The position numbers and the translations under genes were made by a program. From positions 1 to 64,000 of the forward strand of contig NZ_JADKPO010000001.1 of NCBI RefSeq assembly GCF_015352445.1: a stretch of DNA of 64,000 nucleotides. The letters are read 5' to 3'. This document shows, in pieces, positions 8,238-17,195 of this stretch. Each line of letters starts with the position of its first letter. Position 1 is the stretch's first letter. This stretch comes from Nocardioides agariphilus (GTDB taxonomy: Bacteria > Actinomycetota > Actinomycetes > Propionibacteriales > Nocardioidaceae). The notes beneath the pieces were generated by a model. That model worked only from the letters and a program-made list of their open reading frames with translations, was not told the origin of the DNA and did no database searches.

Positions 8238-9831
8238 ACTTGTAGGAGCCGAGCGGGAGGTACTTGGAGGGTTCGAGGCCGTTGACGTTGGGACCGTACC
8301 CGTCGACCTGCTGGCGGAAGCCCCAGACGATCAGGCCACCCTCGTTGTACTCGATCTCCTGGGCCTGGTGGAGCAGCTCGGCGCGCTTGGCCTCGTCGAG
8401 CTCCTGGGCGGCGGCGTTGACCAGGTCACGGTGATCGGCGTTGTCCCAGTGGGTCTCGTTGTAGGTGCCACCCTGGTCGGGCGGGAAGGTGCCGACCACC
8501 GCCTGTGGGATGTAGTTGCGGGTGTTCCAGAAGTCCTGGGCGAAGGTGTACTGGAGGTACTGGTCGTCGTAGAACGGGGTCTTCTTGGTCACCTTCACGT
8601 CCACGCCGGCCGCCTTGGCCTGCTCCTTGAACAGGTTCGCCGCCGCCGGTGCCACCGACCCGATGTCGTCTCCGGTGAACAGCTCGACCTGCAGGCCCTC
8701 CTGCCCGGCCTCCTTCAGCAGCGACTTGGCCTGGTCGATGTCCTGCTCACGCTGCGGCAGGTCCGCGGCGTAGGCGACGTCGAACGGGGCGTACATGTCG
8801 TTGCCCAGCGACCCGTAGCCCGACAGGGTCTGGTCGATCATCTGTTGCCGGTCCACGATCAGCCGCATCGCCTGCCGGACCTTCACGTCGTTGAACGGCG
8901 CCTGGTCGACCCGCATCGTGAACGGCACCCAGGCACCGGTCTCGGAGACCAGCGCCCCACCACCGGCACCCTTGATGGTGTCGATCAGGTTGTAGGGCAG
9001 GTTGTCCACCGTGTGGATCTGACCGGCCTGCAGCGCGTTGACCTTGGCCGAGTCGTCGGCGAAGTCCTGGATCTGCAGCTCGTCGACGAATGCCGCATCA
9101 CCCCAGTAGTCGGCGTACTTGGTGAACGTACTGGCCTTGCCAGGCTCGAACGCCTTGAAGGCGAACGCACCCGTCCCGACCGGGTTCGCGACGTCGAAGT
9201 CGGTCGGGATGATGCCCAACGTGTACTCCGCGAGCAGCGAGTCCAGCAGCGCGTAGGGAACCTTGAGCACCAGCTGCAGCGTGGCCGGGTCGACCACCTT
9301 GCAGGCGTCGAAGTCGAGGATGGTCGAGAGCTGGCCGCCGGCCGAGAGCGGCGCCTCGGGGTCGGCGACCCGCTGGATGCTGAACCACGCATCGTCGGCC
9401 GTGACGTCCTTGCCGTTGTGGAAGGTCACACCTTGACGCATCTTGATCGTCCAGGTCTTCGCGTCGTCCGAACCCTCGATGGACTCCGCGAGCGCGGGCT
9501 CGAGCTCGTAGTTGTTGTTCCAGAAGAACAACGGCTCGAACAGGTTGCTCACCCGCGCGATGTCCGGGTTCGTCACCGGTGCGTGCGGGTCCAACGTGTC
9601 CTTGGACCCACCACCAGTCGCCCCGTGGATCAACACACCACCCGAGCCCTGCGGACCACCCCCACCGTTCCCGTTGCCACCGCCGTTACCGCCGCCGTTG
9701 CCGCCGTCATCACCGCCGCACGCAGCCAAGAAGCTCCCGCCCCCCACCGCGGCCGCGCCGATCCCCGAATACCTGAGCAGCTGACGACGAGAGAACTCGA
9801 AACGAGGGCCTTGCGGACGAACCTGGTTCAC
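8215..9831 (-). CDS. ABC transporter substrate-binding lipoprotein, SBP_bac_5 family
   Basis: A 538-residue extracytoplasmic binding protein of the oligopeptide/dipeptide/nickel class. It has a twin-arginine leader (SRRQLLRYSG) and a lipobox FLAAC, followed by a Gly/Asn/Asp-rich linker of about 30 residues. SBP_bac_5 landmarks follow: LFEPLFFWNNNYELEPALAE, WTIKMRQGVTFHNGKDVTADD, and GTGAFAFKAFEPG. GTG 9831 is preceded by GAGGAG. No permease or ATPase gene is adjacent on either side, so it is an orphan here; partners must be encoded elsewhere. Ligand unknown. Confidence 0.93.
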   Translation of the reverse strand: MNQVRPQGPRFEFSRRQLLRYSGIGAAAVGGGSFLAACGGDDGGNGGGNGGGNGNGGGGPQGSGGVLIHGATGGGSKDTLDPHAPVTNPDIARVSNLFEPLFFWNNNYELEPALAESIEGSDDAKTWTIKMRQGVTFHNGKDVTADDAWFSIQRVADPEAPLSAGGQLSTILDFDACKVVDPATLQLVLKVPYALLDSLLAEYTLGIIPTDFDVANPVGTGAFAFKAFEPGKASTFTKYADYWGDAAFVDELQIQDFADDSAKVNALQAGQIHTVDNLPYNLIDTIKGAGGGALVSETGAWVPFTMRVDQAPFNDVKVRQAMRLIVDRQQMIDQTLSGYGSLGNDMYAPFDVAYAADLPQREQDIDQAKSLLKEAGQEGLQVELFTGDDIGSVAPAAANLFKEQAKAAGVDVKVTKKTPFYDDQYLQYTFAQDFWNTRNYIPQAVVGTFPPDQGGTYNETHWDNADHRDLVNAAAQELDEAKRAELLHQAQEIEYNEGGLIVWGFRQQVDGYGPNVNGLEPSKYLPLGSYKFNKVSVQ

Positions 9832-10160
9832 TTTGTGACTCCTCAGTTGCCTGGACAGGACGGTTCACAGCCTCGCCCGAACCCACGTCCATGCCTATGT
9901 CCAGGGCCCAATTCGGTGTACCTGACGCAACGCAGTGCGTATCACGCAACTTTCGGTAGACACCGATTTGAGCTGTTCTGACCGTGAGGACTCCTGCTTG
10001 GACGACAGGCGCGGTCATACTCGACTGCGCCGCGCGCGAGCAGGACGTCCCATCCAGGGGGCCAGTGCCAGCCGGTCCGTTCCCGGGCCCGCGCACGCAT
10101 GCAAGAGGTCGCGACGCACCGCTCAGTCCAGGACGCACGGTGCCGGAAGCTGGGAGCTGT
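9832..10160. promoter_or_regulatory. Divergent promoter region, lipoprotein / mgtC
   Basis: A 329-base non-coding stretch between divergent genes. The clearest signal is TGCGT-ATC-ACGCA at 9936-9948, an inverted repeat flanked by a second ACGCAAC copy at 9925-9931. It lies about 105 bases before the lipoprotein start and is a candidate operator. I found nothing else supportable. Confidence 0.35.
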
Positions 10161-10898
10161 GTGTCGGTGAACATCGAGATCTGGTCAGACACGGCCGCGA
10201 CCGAGGTCGTGCTCCTGAGCCTGTCGGTGGTGCTGTGCGGCATCGTCGGTCTCGAGCGGCAGATCTCGCAGAAGAGCGCCGGGATTCGCACCGTCACGCT
10301 CGTGGGCATGGGATCCGCCGGGTTCACACTGGTGTCTGCCTTCGGGTTCAACAACGTGTTCGAGGTGGGTGAGGCCACCAACCTCGACCCTTCGCGGATC
10401 GCGGCGCAGATCGTCTCCGGCGTCGGCTTCTTGGGTGCGGGCGTCATCTTCATGCGCCGCGACGTCGTTCGCGGACTCACGACAGCCGCCACCATCTGGG
10501 TGTCCGCTGCGATCGGCATGGCCTGCGGTGCCGGGATGGTCGCGCTGGCCATCGCGTTGACCGTCTTTCAGCTGTTGGCGGTGGTGGTGCTGGCGCCGTT
10601 GGGACAGATGCTGCCCGCCTCACCTCGGAAACGGACCGTCGAGATCCGCTACGTCGACGGCCGCGGAGTGCTGCGCGAGGTGCTCCGGACCGCCGGAGAC
10701 ATGGGTTTCCACGCCTCCATCGGACAGGCACGCCAGGTCAAGGCCCTCGGCGGAACCGGGCCGTCGGTAGCCGTGAGCATGCACTTCCGCGGCCGCCATC
10801 CGATGACGGGACTGATCGCTCAGCTCACCCAGCTGCAGGACGTCGAAGAGGTCCGCGTGCACAAGCAACCGAGCGACCTGGACGACGGCGATGCTTGA
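10161..10898 (+). CDS. mgtC: MgtC/SapB family membrane protein
   Basis: About 245 residues. Four or five membrane helices form the N-terminal MgtC domain: LLSLSVVLCGIVGLERQ, TVTLVGMGSAGFTLVSAFGF, QIVSGVGFLGAGVIF, and GLTTAATIWVSAAIGMACG. A soluble ACT-like C-terminal domain follows (KRTVEIRYVDGRGVL to VEEVRVHKQ). MgtC proteins support growth at low magnesium and inhibit the F-type ATP synthase in some pathogens; no closer role can be inferred. Starts at GTG 10161 or GTG 10167, both behind GGGAG. The gene overlaps glpD by eight bases, so the two are co-transcribed. Confidence 0.9.
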   Translation: MSVNIEIWSDTAATEVVLLSLSVVLCGIVGLERQISQKSAGIRTVTLVGMGSAGFTLVSAFGFNNVFEVGEATNLDPSRIAAQIVSGVGFLGAGVIFMRRDVVRGLTTAATIWVSAAIGMACGAGMVALAIALTVFQLLAVVVLAPLGQMLPASPRKRTVEIRYVDGRGVLREVLRTAGDMGFHASIGQARQVKALGGTGPSVAVSMHFRGRHPMTGLIAQLTQLQDVEEVRVHKQPSDLDDGDA

Positions 10899-12549
10899 TT
10901 CCGCGTTGTCTCCGAGACGCCGCGCCGCCGCTCTCGAGAGCCTGACGGCCGAGACTCTCGACGTGCTCGTCATCGGTGGCGGAGTCGTCGGAGGCGGGTG
11001 CGCCTTGGACGCCGCATCCCGCGGCCTGCGGGTAGGGCTGGTGGAAGGAGCCGACGTCGCCTCGGGAACCTCCTCTCGCTCCAGCAAGCTCATCCACGGC
11101 GGACTGCGCTACCTCGAGATGCTTGACTTCGCGCTCGTCGCCGAGGCGCTGGGCGAGCGACAGCGGCTGCTCACCGACATCGCACCTCATCTGGTGAGGC
11201 CGGTGACCTTCCTCTACCCCCTGCGAGGCAAAGGCTGGGAACGCCTCTACGTCGGAGCAGGGCTGCAGCTGTACGACGGTCTGGCCAGGTGGCGTGGCGG
11301 GGCATCCGCACACCTGCCCCGCCACCGCCATCTCTCGCGCCGTGAGGTGGGGCGTGTCGCGGGCGCCCTCAAGCCGGGCACCTACGTAGGCGGCATCCGC
11401 TATCACGACGCCCAGGTAGACGACGCCCGCTTCACGCTGTTCCTCGCCAGGACCGCCGCCGCATTCGGTGCTCACGTGGTCACCCGTTGTCGCGCCGACG
11501 GTCTGGTACGCGAGGGCGGTCGCGTCGTGGGCGCACGGCTGAGGGACCTGGAGGATGGCAGCTCCGTCGTCGTGCGGGCCCGACAGGTCATCAACGCCAC
11601 AGGGGTCTGGGCAGACGAGCTCGGCCGAGATGCACCGTCGGCGCCGACGGTCAAGGTCCGGGCGAGCAAAGGCACCCACATCGTGGTCCCACGCGACCGG
11701 ATCGACGCCGACGGAGGCATCATTGCCCGGACCCCGTCGTCGGTCCTCCTCGTGATCCCCTGGGGCTCGGACCGATGGCTGATCGGCACGACCGACACCG
11801 ACCTGCCCCACGGCGAGGCCCTGGACGCTCCCCTCCCGACCGAAGCGGAGATCAACTACCTTCTCGACCAGATCGGCGCGCTCCTGACCCGCCCGCTGGC
11901 GCGTTCGGACGTGATCGCGTCCTTCTCCGGCGTCCGGCCCCTGGTCAGTGGCACGGCGCAAACCTCCAAGCTCTCGCGCGAGCACGTGGTCACCGTCGAC
12001 GAACCTGGCCTCGTCTCGGTCCGGGGTGGCAAGTTCACGACGTACCGGCTGATGGCCAAGGACGCCGTGGACCAGGCAGCGGCGGCACTCATGGAGGCGA
12101 CGGGGGCCGTGCACCCGTCATCGTGCACGGACCAGATCCCGCTCGTGGGCGCCGAGGGACTGGCCACGCTGCTGTTGGCCGCCAGCAGGGGGGCGTTCCC
12201 GGGGCACGGAGTGTCCGCCAGGTGGATCGACCACCTGCTGAGCCGTTACGGGTCCTTGGCCCGAGACGTCGTCCGTCTCACCACCGATGACCGGGCCCTG
12301 GGTGAGCCGTTGCAGAACGCGGCCGGCTACCTGCGTGCCGAGGTCGTCTATGCGGTCACCGAAGAGGGAGCCCTGCACCTTGACGACGTGATGCTCAGGC
12401 GCACGCGCATCGGTGTCGAGTACCCGGACAACGGCATCAGTGCGGCGACCGAGGTCGCCGCACTGATGGCTCCGCTGCTGGGCTGGGACGCACGAGAGGT
12501 CAGTTCTGAGATCGACCGCTACCTACGGACCACCGGGGTGCCCGCCTAG
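10891..12549 (+). CDS. glpD: Glycerol-3-phosphate dehydrogenase, FAD-dependent
   Basis: A 552-residue aerobic GlpD/GlpA-type enzyme that oxidises sn-glycerol-3-phosphate to dihydroxyacetone phosphate, passing electrons to quinone at the membrane. The dinucleotide site is VLVIGGGVVGGGCALDAASR (about residues 26-45), followed by the family signature SGTSSRSSKLIHGGLRYLE. GTTDTDLPHGE and FSGVRPLV lie in the substrate cap. The C-terminal DAO_C domain (residues about 400-540) is present. It overlaps mgtC, an unusual partner. With the upstream glycerophosphodiesterase it could recycle glycerol-phosphate head groups. Confidence 0.95.
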   Translation: MLDSALSPRRRAAALESLTAETLDVLVIGGGVVGGGCALDAASRGLRVGLVEGADVASGTSSRSSKLIHGGLRYLEMLDFALVAEALGERQRLLTDIAPHLVRPVTFLYPLRGKGWERLYVGAGLQLYDGLARWRGGASAHLPRHRHLSRREVGRVAGALKPGTYVGGIRYHDAQVDDARFTLFLARTAAAFGAHVVTRCRADGLVREGGRVVGARLRDLEDGSSVVVRARQVINATGVWADELGRDAPSAPTVKVRASKGTHIVVPRDRIDADGGIIARTPSSVLLVIPWGSDRWLIGTTDTDLPHGEALDAPLPTEAEINYLLDQIGALLTRPLARSDVIASFSGVRPLVSGTAQTSKLSREHVVTVDEPGLVSVRGGKFTTYRLMAKDAVDQAAAALMEATGAVHPSSCTDQIPLVGAEGLATLLLAASRGAFPGHGVSARWIDHLLSRYGSLARDVVRLTTDDRALGEPLQNAAGYLRAEVVYAVTEEGALHLDDVMLRRTRIGVEYPDNGISAATEVAALMAPLLGWDAREVSSEIDRYLRTTGVPA

Positions 12550-13862
12550 GGTTGAAGCACCATCTTCGGCTCGCCGAGCGAGGTCAGGCCCTTCTCCCCC
12601 GTCTGCTCGCAGCGGCCTCCACGGACGTTGCCGCCGTTCCAGGCCTGCCGGAGGCAGTTCCGCATGGCCATCTGCCCGAAGTAGTTCGCATGAGCGGACT
12701 CCTTGGAGGAGTAGGCATTGGTGTAGGGCGTAGGGGCCCCTGGCCTGGCAGCGACGACCCACTCCAGGAGGTCGACTGCGCGGGGGCTCTTCCACGATGA
12801 CAGCGCGGAGTACATCTCGAGCTTGCCTGCAGGTCGCTCGCACAGCCGATGCCCCACGAGGGCCTTTTGCATGTCGAGCAGGTGGACCTTGGGGAACCAG
12901 CCGTTATCCGCGTAAGCCTTGATCGTGCTGTAGGCGTTCTTCACGCCGTCGTTGATGGTGCCGAGGACCACGTCGTTGAGCCAGGTGGCGTCGGCGTTGT
13001 ACAGGGGGCACCCCCCATAGATGATGCGGCTGTTTCCGGCCGTGTCGAAGTCGCGCTCGGGCCAGTCGAACCCGTCACCTCGCGGGATCGAGGACCAGTA
13101 GGTCTGCATGATGATCTGGTAATCGGTGTTGTCATACCCAGCCTCGACCATCGCGTTGCGAATACGCGCGATCGCATCGACGATGTCTTGGGTGATGGCG
13201 GCCTGGTTCGCCGGGGACAGGACGTCGGTCACATCTGCCTCATCGACACCTGAGTTGCAGTAGTTCGGTGTCAGCATCCACTGCCAGGTGAACCAGTACC
13301 TCTCCACGCATCTGGCGACGATGTCGGCAAAGTTGTAGTCGTTGGCGCTCACGCCGACGAGGATCGCCTTCACGTTGTGGGTCCGGGCATAGTCCTCGAG
13401 CATCTGGACCTGACCCACTCGCTGCTGGCCGTTGACCACTGCTGACTGCGAGTCGAGGCCTGGCTTCCACGGGTCGTTGGCATCGGTGCTCGTGATGTTG
13501 TAGGTCGTGGTCATCGAACCCGAACATGCCAGGTTCTTGCTGATGAGTCCTCCGCCGATATGGACCTCGGCCGAGTCAGACCGGTGGCAGGTGGGAATCT
13601 CCTCGGCGAGACCCACCGGCGAACCTGGCAGCTTGAAGTCGTTGTAGACGCCGTTGCCGACATCGACACCCGCTGCCTGCTGGTCCAGCCGGCCACCCGC
13701 CCATCGACCCCCCTCACCAGAGATCGACGAGTCGCCCATCGAGACGATGGCCGGTGGCCCCACCCCCGGACCATCTGCCTGGGCGGGAGGCGTGACGGCA
13801 AGCGACAAGCCGACGCCGGCCAGCAACACGGAGCAACAAAGAATCTTGTGATGAACTGTCAT
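12546..13862 (-). CDS. Secreted SGNH/GDSL-type hydrolase
   Basis: A 438-residue secreted protein. The signal peptide is ILCCSVLLAGVGLSLAV followed by a PAQA-type cleavage site near residue 29. The nucleophile block is IVSMGDSSISGEGGRWAG (GDSS instead of GDSL, typical of actinobacterial secreted members). The oxyanion Gly and Asn are in VGVSANDYNF. A late Ser-x-x-His-like block near KESAHANYFGQMA may carry the catalytic His. Likely an esterase or lipase acting outside the cell. Four to six cysteines suggest disulphides. It is convergent with glpD, sharing four bases. Confidence 0.85.
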   Translation of the reverse strand: MTVHHKILCCSVLLAGVGLSLAVTPPAQADGPGVGPPAIVSMGDSSISGEGGRWAGGRLDQQAAGVDVGNGVYNDFKLPGSPVGLAEEIPTCHRSDSAEVHIGGGLISKNLACSGSMTTTYNITSTDANDPWKPGLDSQSAVVNGQQRVGQVQMLEDYARTHNVKAILVGVSANDYNFADIVARCVERYWFTWQWMLTPNYCNSGVDEADVTDVLSPANQAAITQDIVDAIARIRNAMVEAGYDNTDYQIIMQTYWSSIPRGDGFDWPERDFDTAGNSRIIYGGCPLYNADATWLNDVVLGTINDGVKNAYSTIKAYADNGWFPKVHLLDMQKALVGHRLCERPAGKLEMYSALSSWKSPRAVDLLEWVVAARPGAPTPYTNAYSSKESAHANYFGQMAMRNCLRQAWNGGNVRGGRCEQTGEKGLTSLGEPKMVLQP

Positions 13863-13983
13863 GACCGCACCGTCCTGTCACTCTGCTCACGGTCGCAAGC
13901 AAATCTGTGCCACAGACACCAGTTCCAGGTTCGCCGCTGCCGGGCGGGCAGTCGTCGAGGTCCGGCGCGGCTAGCGTCGCTCC

Positions 13984-14553
13984 ATGGCAATCCCTACCGA
14001 TCCCATCGAGCGACACCGCGCCATCGCGAACGGGTTCACCGCGCGGGCTGAGTCGGTGACCGACTGGGACTCCCCTACTCCCGTCGCCGAGTGGACCACC
14101 CGCGACGTCGTCGGTCACCTCGTCGAGTGGTTCCCGTCGTTCCTGGAGCACGGCACCGGCATCAGGTTGCCGAGCGTCCCTGACCCGCACGAGGACCCGG
14201 TCGGCGCCTGGCGCCAGCATGCCGCCAACGTCCAGGCGGTGCTGGACGACCCGGACAGCGCCGACCGGGTCCTCACGGACCAGCACACCGGCGAGGTGCC
14301 ACTTCTCGAGGCGATCGACCGCTTCTACACCTCCGACGTCTTCATGCACACCTGGGACCTCGCCCGCGGTGCTGGGCTCGACGACCGGCTCGACGCCGAC
14401 GAGTGTGCCCAGCTGCTTGCCGGCATGGAGCCGATCGCCGACGTGCTGGCGGGCTCCGGGCAGTACGGCGAGCGCGTGCCCGTCCCCGACGACGCAGACG
14501 CCCAGACCCGGATGCTCGGCCTGATCGGGCGTGACCCGGACTGGTCGCGCTAG
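13984..14553 (+). CDS. TIGR03086-type DinB-fold metal-binding protein
   Basis: A 189-residue member of the mycothiol maleylpyruvate isomerase/DinB superfamily. The first helix has the pattern WTTRDVVGHLVEWFPSF with the conserved His; the second and third metal-ligand regions are FYTSDVFMHTWDLARGAGL. The TIGR03086 subgroup has no assigned reaction; relatives use mycothiol, the actinobacterial thiol. Starts at ATG 13984 with normal length. Monocistronic, convergent with the DHA2 efflux gene. Confidence 0.85.
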   Translation: MAIPTDPIERHRAIANGFTARAESVTDWDSPTPVAEWTTRDVVGHLVEWFPSFLEHGTGIRLPSVPDPHEDPVGAWRQHAANVQAVLDDPDSADRVLTDQHTGEVPLLEAIDRFYTSDVFMHTWDLARGAGLDDRLDADECAQLLAGMEPIADVLAGSGQYGERVPVPDDADAQTRMLGLIGRDPDWSR

Positions 14554-14578
14554 CCGCGCCGGCACGTCCACAGAGACC

Positions 14579-16105
14579 TCAGGCGGGGACGGGCACCGCC
14601 TCGGTGAGCTGGTCCTCGTGGGGTGCGCGGAACCCGCGGCCCGGCAGCGCGACCGCACCGACGGCTGCACCGAGTAGGCAGAGCAGCCCCACCACGAGGC
14701 TCGAGGTGTGCAGGCCGGTCATGAAGGCGTCCTGCAGGGCGCTGGCCAGGTCCGGCTGTCCGGCAGAGATGGCGGTGGCTGCGCCGACGGAGTCCTTGGC
14801 CTGGGCCAGGATGTCGGCCGGCAGTCTGCCCCAGGCACCTTCGGCGAGGTTGGCCGCGTAGACACTCGAGAAGACCGAACCCACGACCGCGACACCGAGC
14901 GTGCCACCCAGCTCACGGGTCGCGTCGTTGACCGCCGAGCCGACGCCGGCACGGGCGGGCGGCAGCACCAGCAGGATCGACTCGGTCGCGGGCGTCGAGA
15001 TGAAGCCCATGCCCAGGCCCATCATCACCATCTGGGGCACGATCACGGTCGCGTACGACGCGTCGACGGCGACGGTCGAGATCCAGACGAACGACGTCCC
15101 GAACAGCAGCAGTCCCGTCGTCACGACCGCCTTGGTGCCCAGGCGCGGGGCCAGCACGGCCCCCACGACCGACGCGACGGCAATGCTCAGGGCCACGGGC
15201 AGGATGCGCGCACCCGTGGAGAGAGCGCCGTACCCCCGGACGAACTGGAAGTACTGCGTGATCAGGAAGATGAACCCGAACAGGGCGAAGAAGGTCACCG
15301 TCACCGCGCCGCTCGCCGCGCTGAAGCGCCGGTCGCGGAACAGGCTCAGGTCGAGCATCGGGTGGGCGGTACGACGCTCGACGACCACGAACGCCAGCAG
15401 GAGCAGGGCACTGAGCGCGAACCCGCCCAGGGTGCGTCCCGACGACCAGCCGTGGGCGGGCGCCTCGATGATCGTGTAGACGAGGGAGCCGAGCATCGCG
15501 ACCGACAGGCCCAGTCCGGGAAGGTCGAGCCGCGGCACGTCGGGGTCGCGCGACTCGGGGACCAAGACGTACGCCGCTGCCGCGGTCAGCAGCGCCAGCG
15601 GCACGAGCGCCCAGAAGACGCTGCCCCACGCGAAGTGCTCGAGCAGCACGCCACCGGTGACCGGGCCTGCGGCCACGCCGATGCCGACGACGGCGCCCCA
15701 GACGCCGAGCGCCGCAGCACGCTCGCGTCGGTCGCGAAAGGTGTTGCTGATGATCGACAGGGTGGTCGGGAAGATCACCGCCGCGGACATGCCCATCGCC
15801 ACCCGGGCCGCGATCAGGGCGCCGGCCGAGTCGACCATCGCGCCCACGGCGCTGGCCCCGGCGAACGCCACCAGGCCCAGGATCAGGGCGGGCCGGCGTC
15901 CGTAGCGGTCGGACAGGCTGCCGGCGGCGAGCACCAGCGCGGCAAAGGCGAGGTTGTAGCCGTCGACGATCCACTGCAGGGAGCGGGTGCCGGCGTCGAG
16001 GTCGGTCGAGATGCTCGGCAGCGCGACGTTGACGATCGTGGTGTCGAGGTTGATGGCAAGCACGGCCGCGCAGACCGTGAGCAGGATCGGGAGTCTGGAT
16101 CGCAT
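14579..16105 (-). CDS. DHA2 family drug:proton antiporter (MFS, 14 helices)
   Basis: A 508-residue efflux pump of the EmrB/QacA type. Motif D1 LAINLDTTIVNVALPSI, then LQWIVDGYNLAFAALVLAAG with motif A LSDRYGRRPALILGL, and motif C GPVTGGVLLEHFAWGSVFW are all intact, and the length fits 14 helices. The reading frame is open far upstream, but ATG 16105 begins exactly at the family start and lies beside the regulatory palindrome. Divergent from the TetR gene, 57 bases away, which very probably represses it. Substrate unknown. Confidence 0.92.
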   Translation of the reverse strand: MRSRLPILLTVCAAVLAINLDTTIVNVALPSISTDLDAGTRSLQWIVDGYNLAFAALVLAAGSLSDRYGRRPALILGLVAFAGASAVGAMVDSAGALIAARVAMGMSAAVIFPTTLSIISNTFRDRRERAAALGVWGAVVGIGVAAGPVTGGVLLEHFAWGSVFWALVPLALLTAAAAYVLVPESRDPDVPRLDLPGLGLSVAMLGSLVYTIIEAPAHGWSSGRTLGGFALSALLLLAFVVVERRTAHPMLDLSLFRDRRFSAASGAVTVTFFALFGFIFLITQYFQFVRGYGALSTGARILPVALSIAVASVVGAVLAPRLGTKAVVTTGLLLFGTSFVWISTVAVDASYATVIVPQMVMMGLGMGFISTPATESILLVLPPARAGVGSAVNDATRELGGTLGVAVVGSVFSSVYAANLAEGAWGRLPADILAQAKDSVGAATAISAGQPDLASALQDAFMTGLHTSSLVVGLLCLLGAAVGAVALPGRGFRAPHEDQLTEAVPVPA

Positions 16106-16106
16106 G

Positions 16107-16143
16107 TGGACAGTGTCCACATCAATGTAACCAGTGTCAACAT
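16107..16143. promoter_or_regulatory. Operator of the TetR/DHA2 efflux pair
   Basis: The 57-base divergent gap contains a perfect palindrome TGGACA-G-TGTCCA at 16107-16119. A direct repeat follows: GTGTCCACAT at 16113-16122 and GTGTCAACAT at 16134-16143. A -10-like TAGGAT at 16150-16155 sits seven bases before the TetR GTG, suggesting a leaderless transcript. The palindrome abuts the efflux start codon, so bound repressor would block both genes. Confidence 0.7.
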
Positions 16144-16162
16144 CTACCGGTAGGATGGACCC

Positions 16163-16789
16163 GTGCCATCTGCTCGCGCCGCTTCGAAGCCGTACCACCA
16201 CGGCAACCTCCGCGCCGCCCTCGTCGAGGCGGGGGCGGAGCTGGCCCGCACGGCCGGGCCCGACGGGGTAGTACTGCGCGAGGTCGCCCGGCGTACCGGC
16301 GTCTCCCACAACGCGGCCTACCGCCACTTCGCCGACCGCGACGAGCTGCTCTCCGCGATCGCCACCTTGGCCAACGAGCAGCTCGAGCAGGCCATGCAGC
16401 GTCGCATCGACGAGGTCGAGGAGTCCGACCCGGATCGTCGGGCGAGGGCGCGGCTGAGGGCGACCGGCCGCGCCTACGTCGAGTTCGCGCTGAGCGAGCC
16501 CGGCCTGTTCAACGTCGCCTTCTGTCCGACCGAAGCTGCCGACAGCTCGCCCGACGAGGCAGCGCCCTACCTGTTGCTGGGCCACGTGCTCGACGAGCTC
16601 GTCGAGGCTGGCGCCCTCTCCCCCGACGACCGCCCAGGCGCCGACGTGGCCTGCTGGTCGGCGGTGCACGGCCTGTCCGTGCTGTTGCTGGACGGCCCGC
16701 TGAGAGCGCTCTCTGCCGAGGAGCGCAGGGGTGTCCTCGAGAAGCTGATCGCGACCGTCGAGCGCGGCCTGACCGGCTCGCTCAGCTGA
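16163..16789 (+). CDS. TetR family transcriptional repressor
   Basis: A 208-residue TetR regulator. The N-terminal HTH is HHGNLRAALVEAGAELARTA followed by VVLREVARRTGVSHNAAYRHF (residues about 12-55). The C-terminal part matches the TetR_C_33 (WHG-type) ligand domain: YVEFALSEPGLFNVAF. It starts at GTG 16163. Divergent from a DHA2 pump across a 57-base gap with a perfect palindrome, so it most likely represses that pump and itself, with the pump's substrate as inducer. Ends overlapping the next, convergent gene by eight bases. Confidence 0.92.
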   Translation: MPSARAASKPYHHGNLRAALVEAGAELARTAGPDGVVLREVARRTGVSHNAAYRHFADRDELLSAIATLANEQLEQAMQRRIDEVEESDPDRRARARLRATGRAYVEFALSEPGLFNVAFCPTEAADSSPDEAAPYLLLGHVLDELVEAGALSPDDRPGADVACWSAVHGLSVLLLDGPLRALSAEERRGVLEKLIATVERGLTGSLS

Positions 16790-17126
16790 GCGCGGGCAGC
16801 CGCGCGAGGATCCCAGCCGGATCCGGGGTCTCGATGAGCAGCTCGTCGTACTTCTGGTCGCGGAGCACGACGTAGACGGCCGGACGGTTGCGGCGCAGCG
16901 CGACAAGCTGGCGGTGTCCGCGCGAGATCCAGCGGCCGAGCAGCCACACTCCGGGTAGCCCCAGTCCGACACGCAGCCCCCTGAGGTCCTCGCGCCACGA
17001 GCCGACCTGCCGCGCCCCTCTGACGGCCGATACGGGCACCTCGTAGTCACGAACCAGGCCGAGCACCTTCTCGCGAGTCGGGAAGGTGACGCGCAGGGTC
17101 AGACCGTCGACGGTGATGGTGGCCAC
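16782..17126 (-). CDS. Small hypothetical protein, PH-like
   Basis: A 114-residue protein beginning MATITVDGLTLRVTFPTREKVLGL. The alternation of strands (LTLRVTF, YEVPVSAV, AVYVVLRDQKYDELLIET) with a short central Gly-Leu-Pro-rich turn (GLGLPGVWLLG) resembles bacterial PH-domain proteins. No function is known. It lies between two rightward genes, convergent with the TetR gene and divergent from the McrA-head gene 69 bases away. Coding support is the strong GC3 bias and a stop just inside the TetR end. Confidence 0.65.
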   Translation of the reverse strand: MATITVDGLTLRVTFPTREKVLGLVRDYEVPVSAVRGARQVGSWREDLRGLRVGLGLPGVWLLGRWISRGHRQLVALRRNRPAVYVVLRDQKYDELLIETPDPAGILARLPALS

Positions 17127-17195
17127 GGACCCATCTTCCCCCTAGATCAGGACTGGCCGACCACACCCGGGGGACCCTGACGTATCGTCGCGGTC

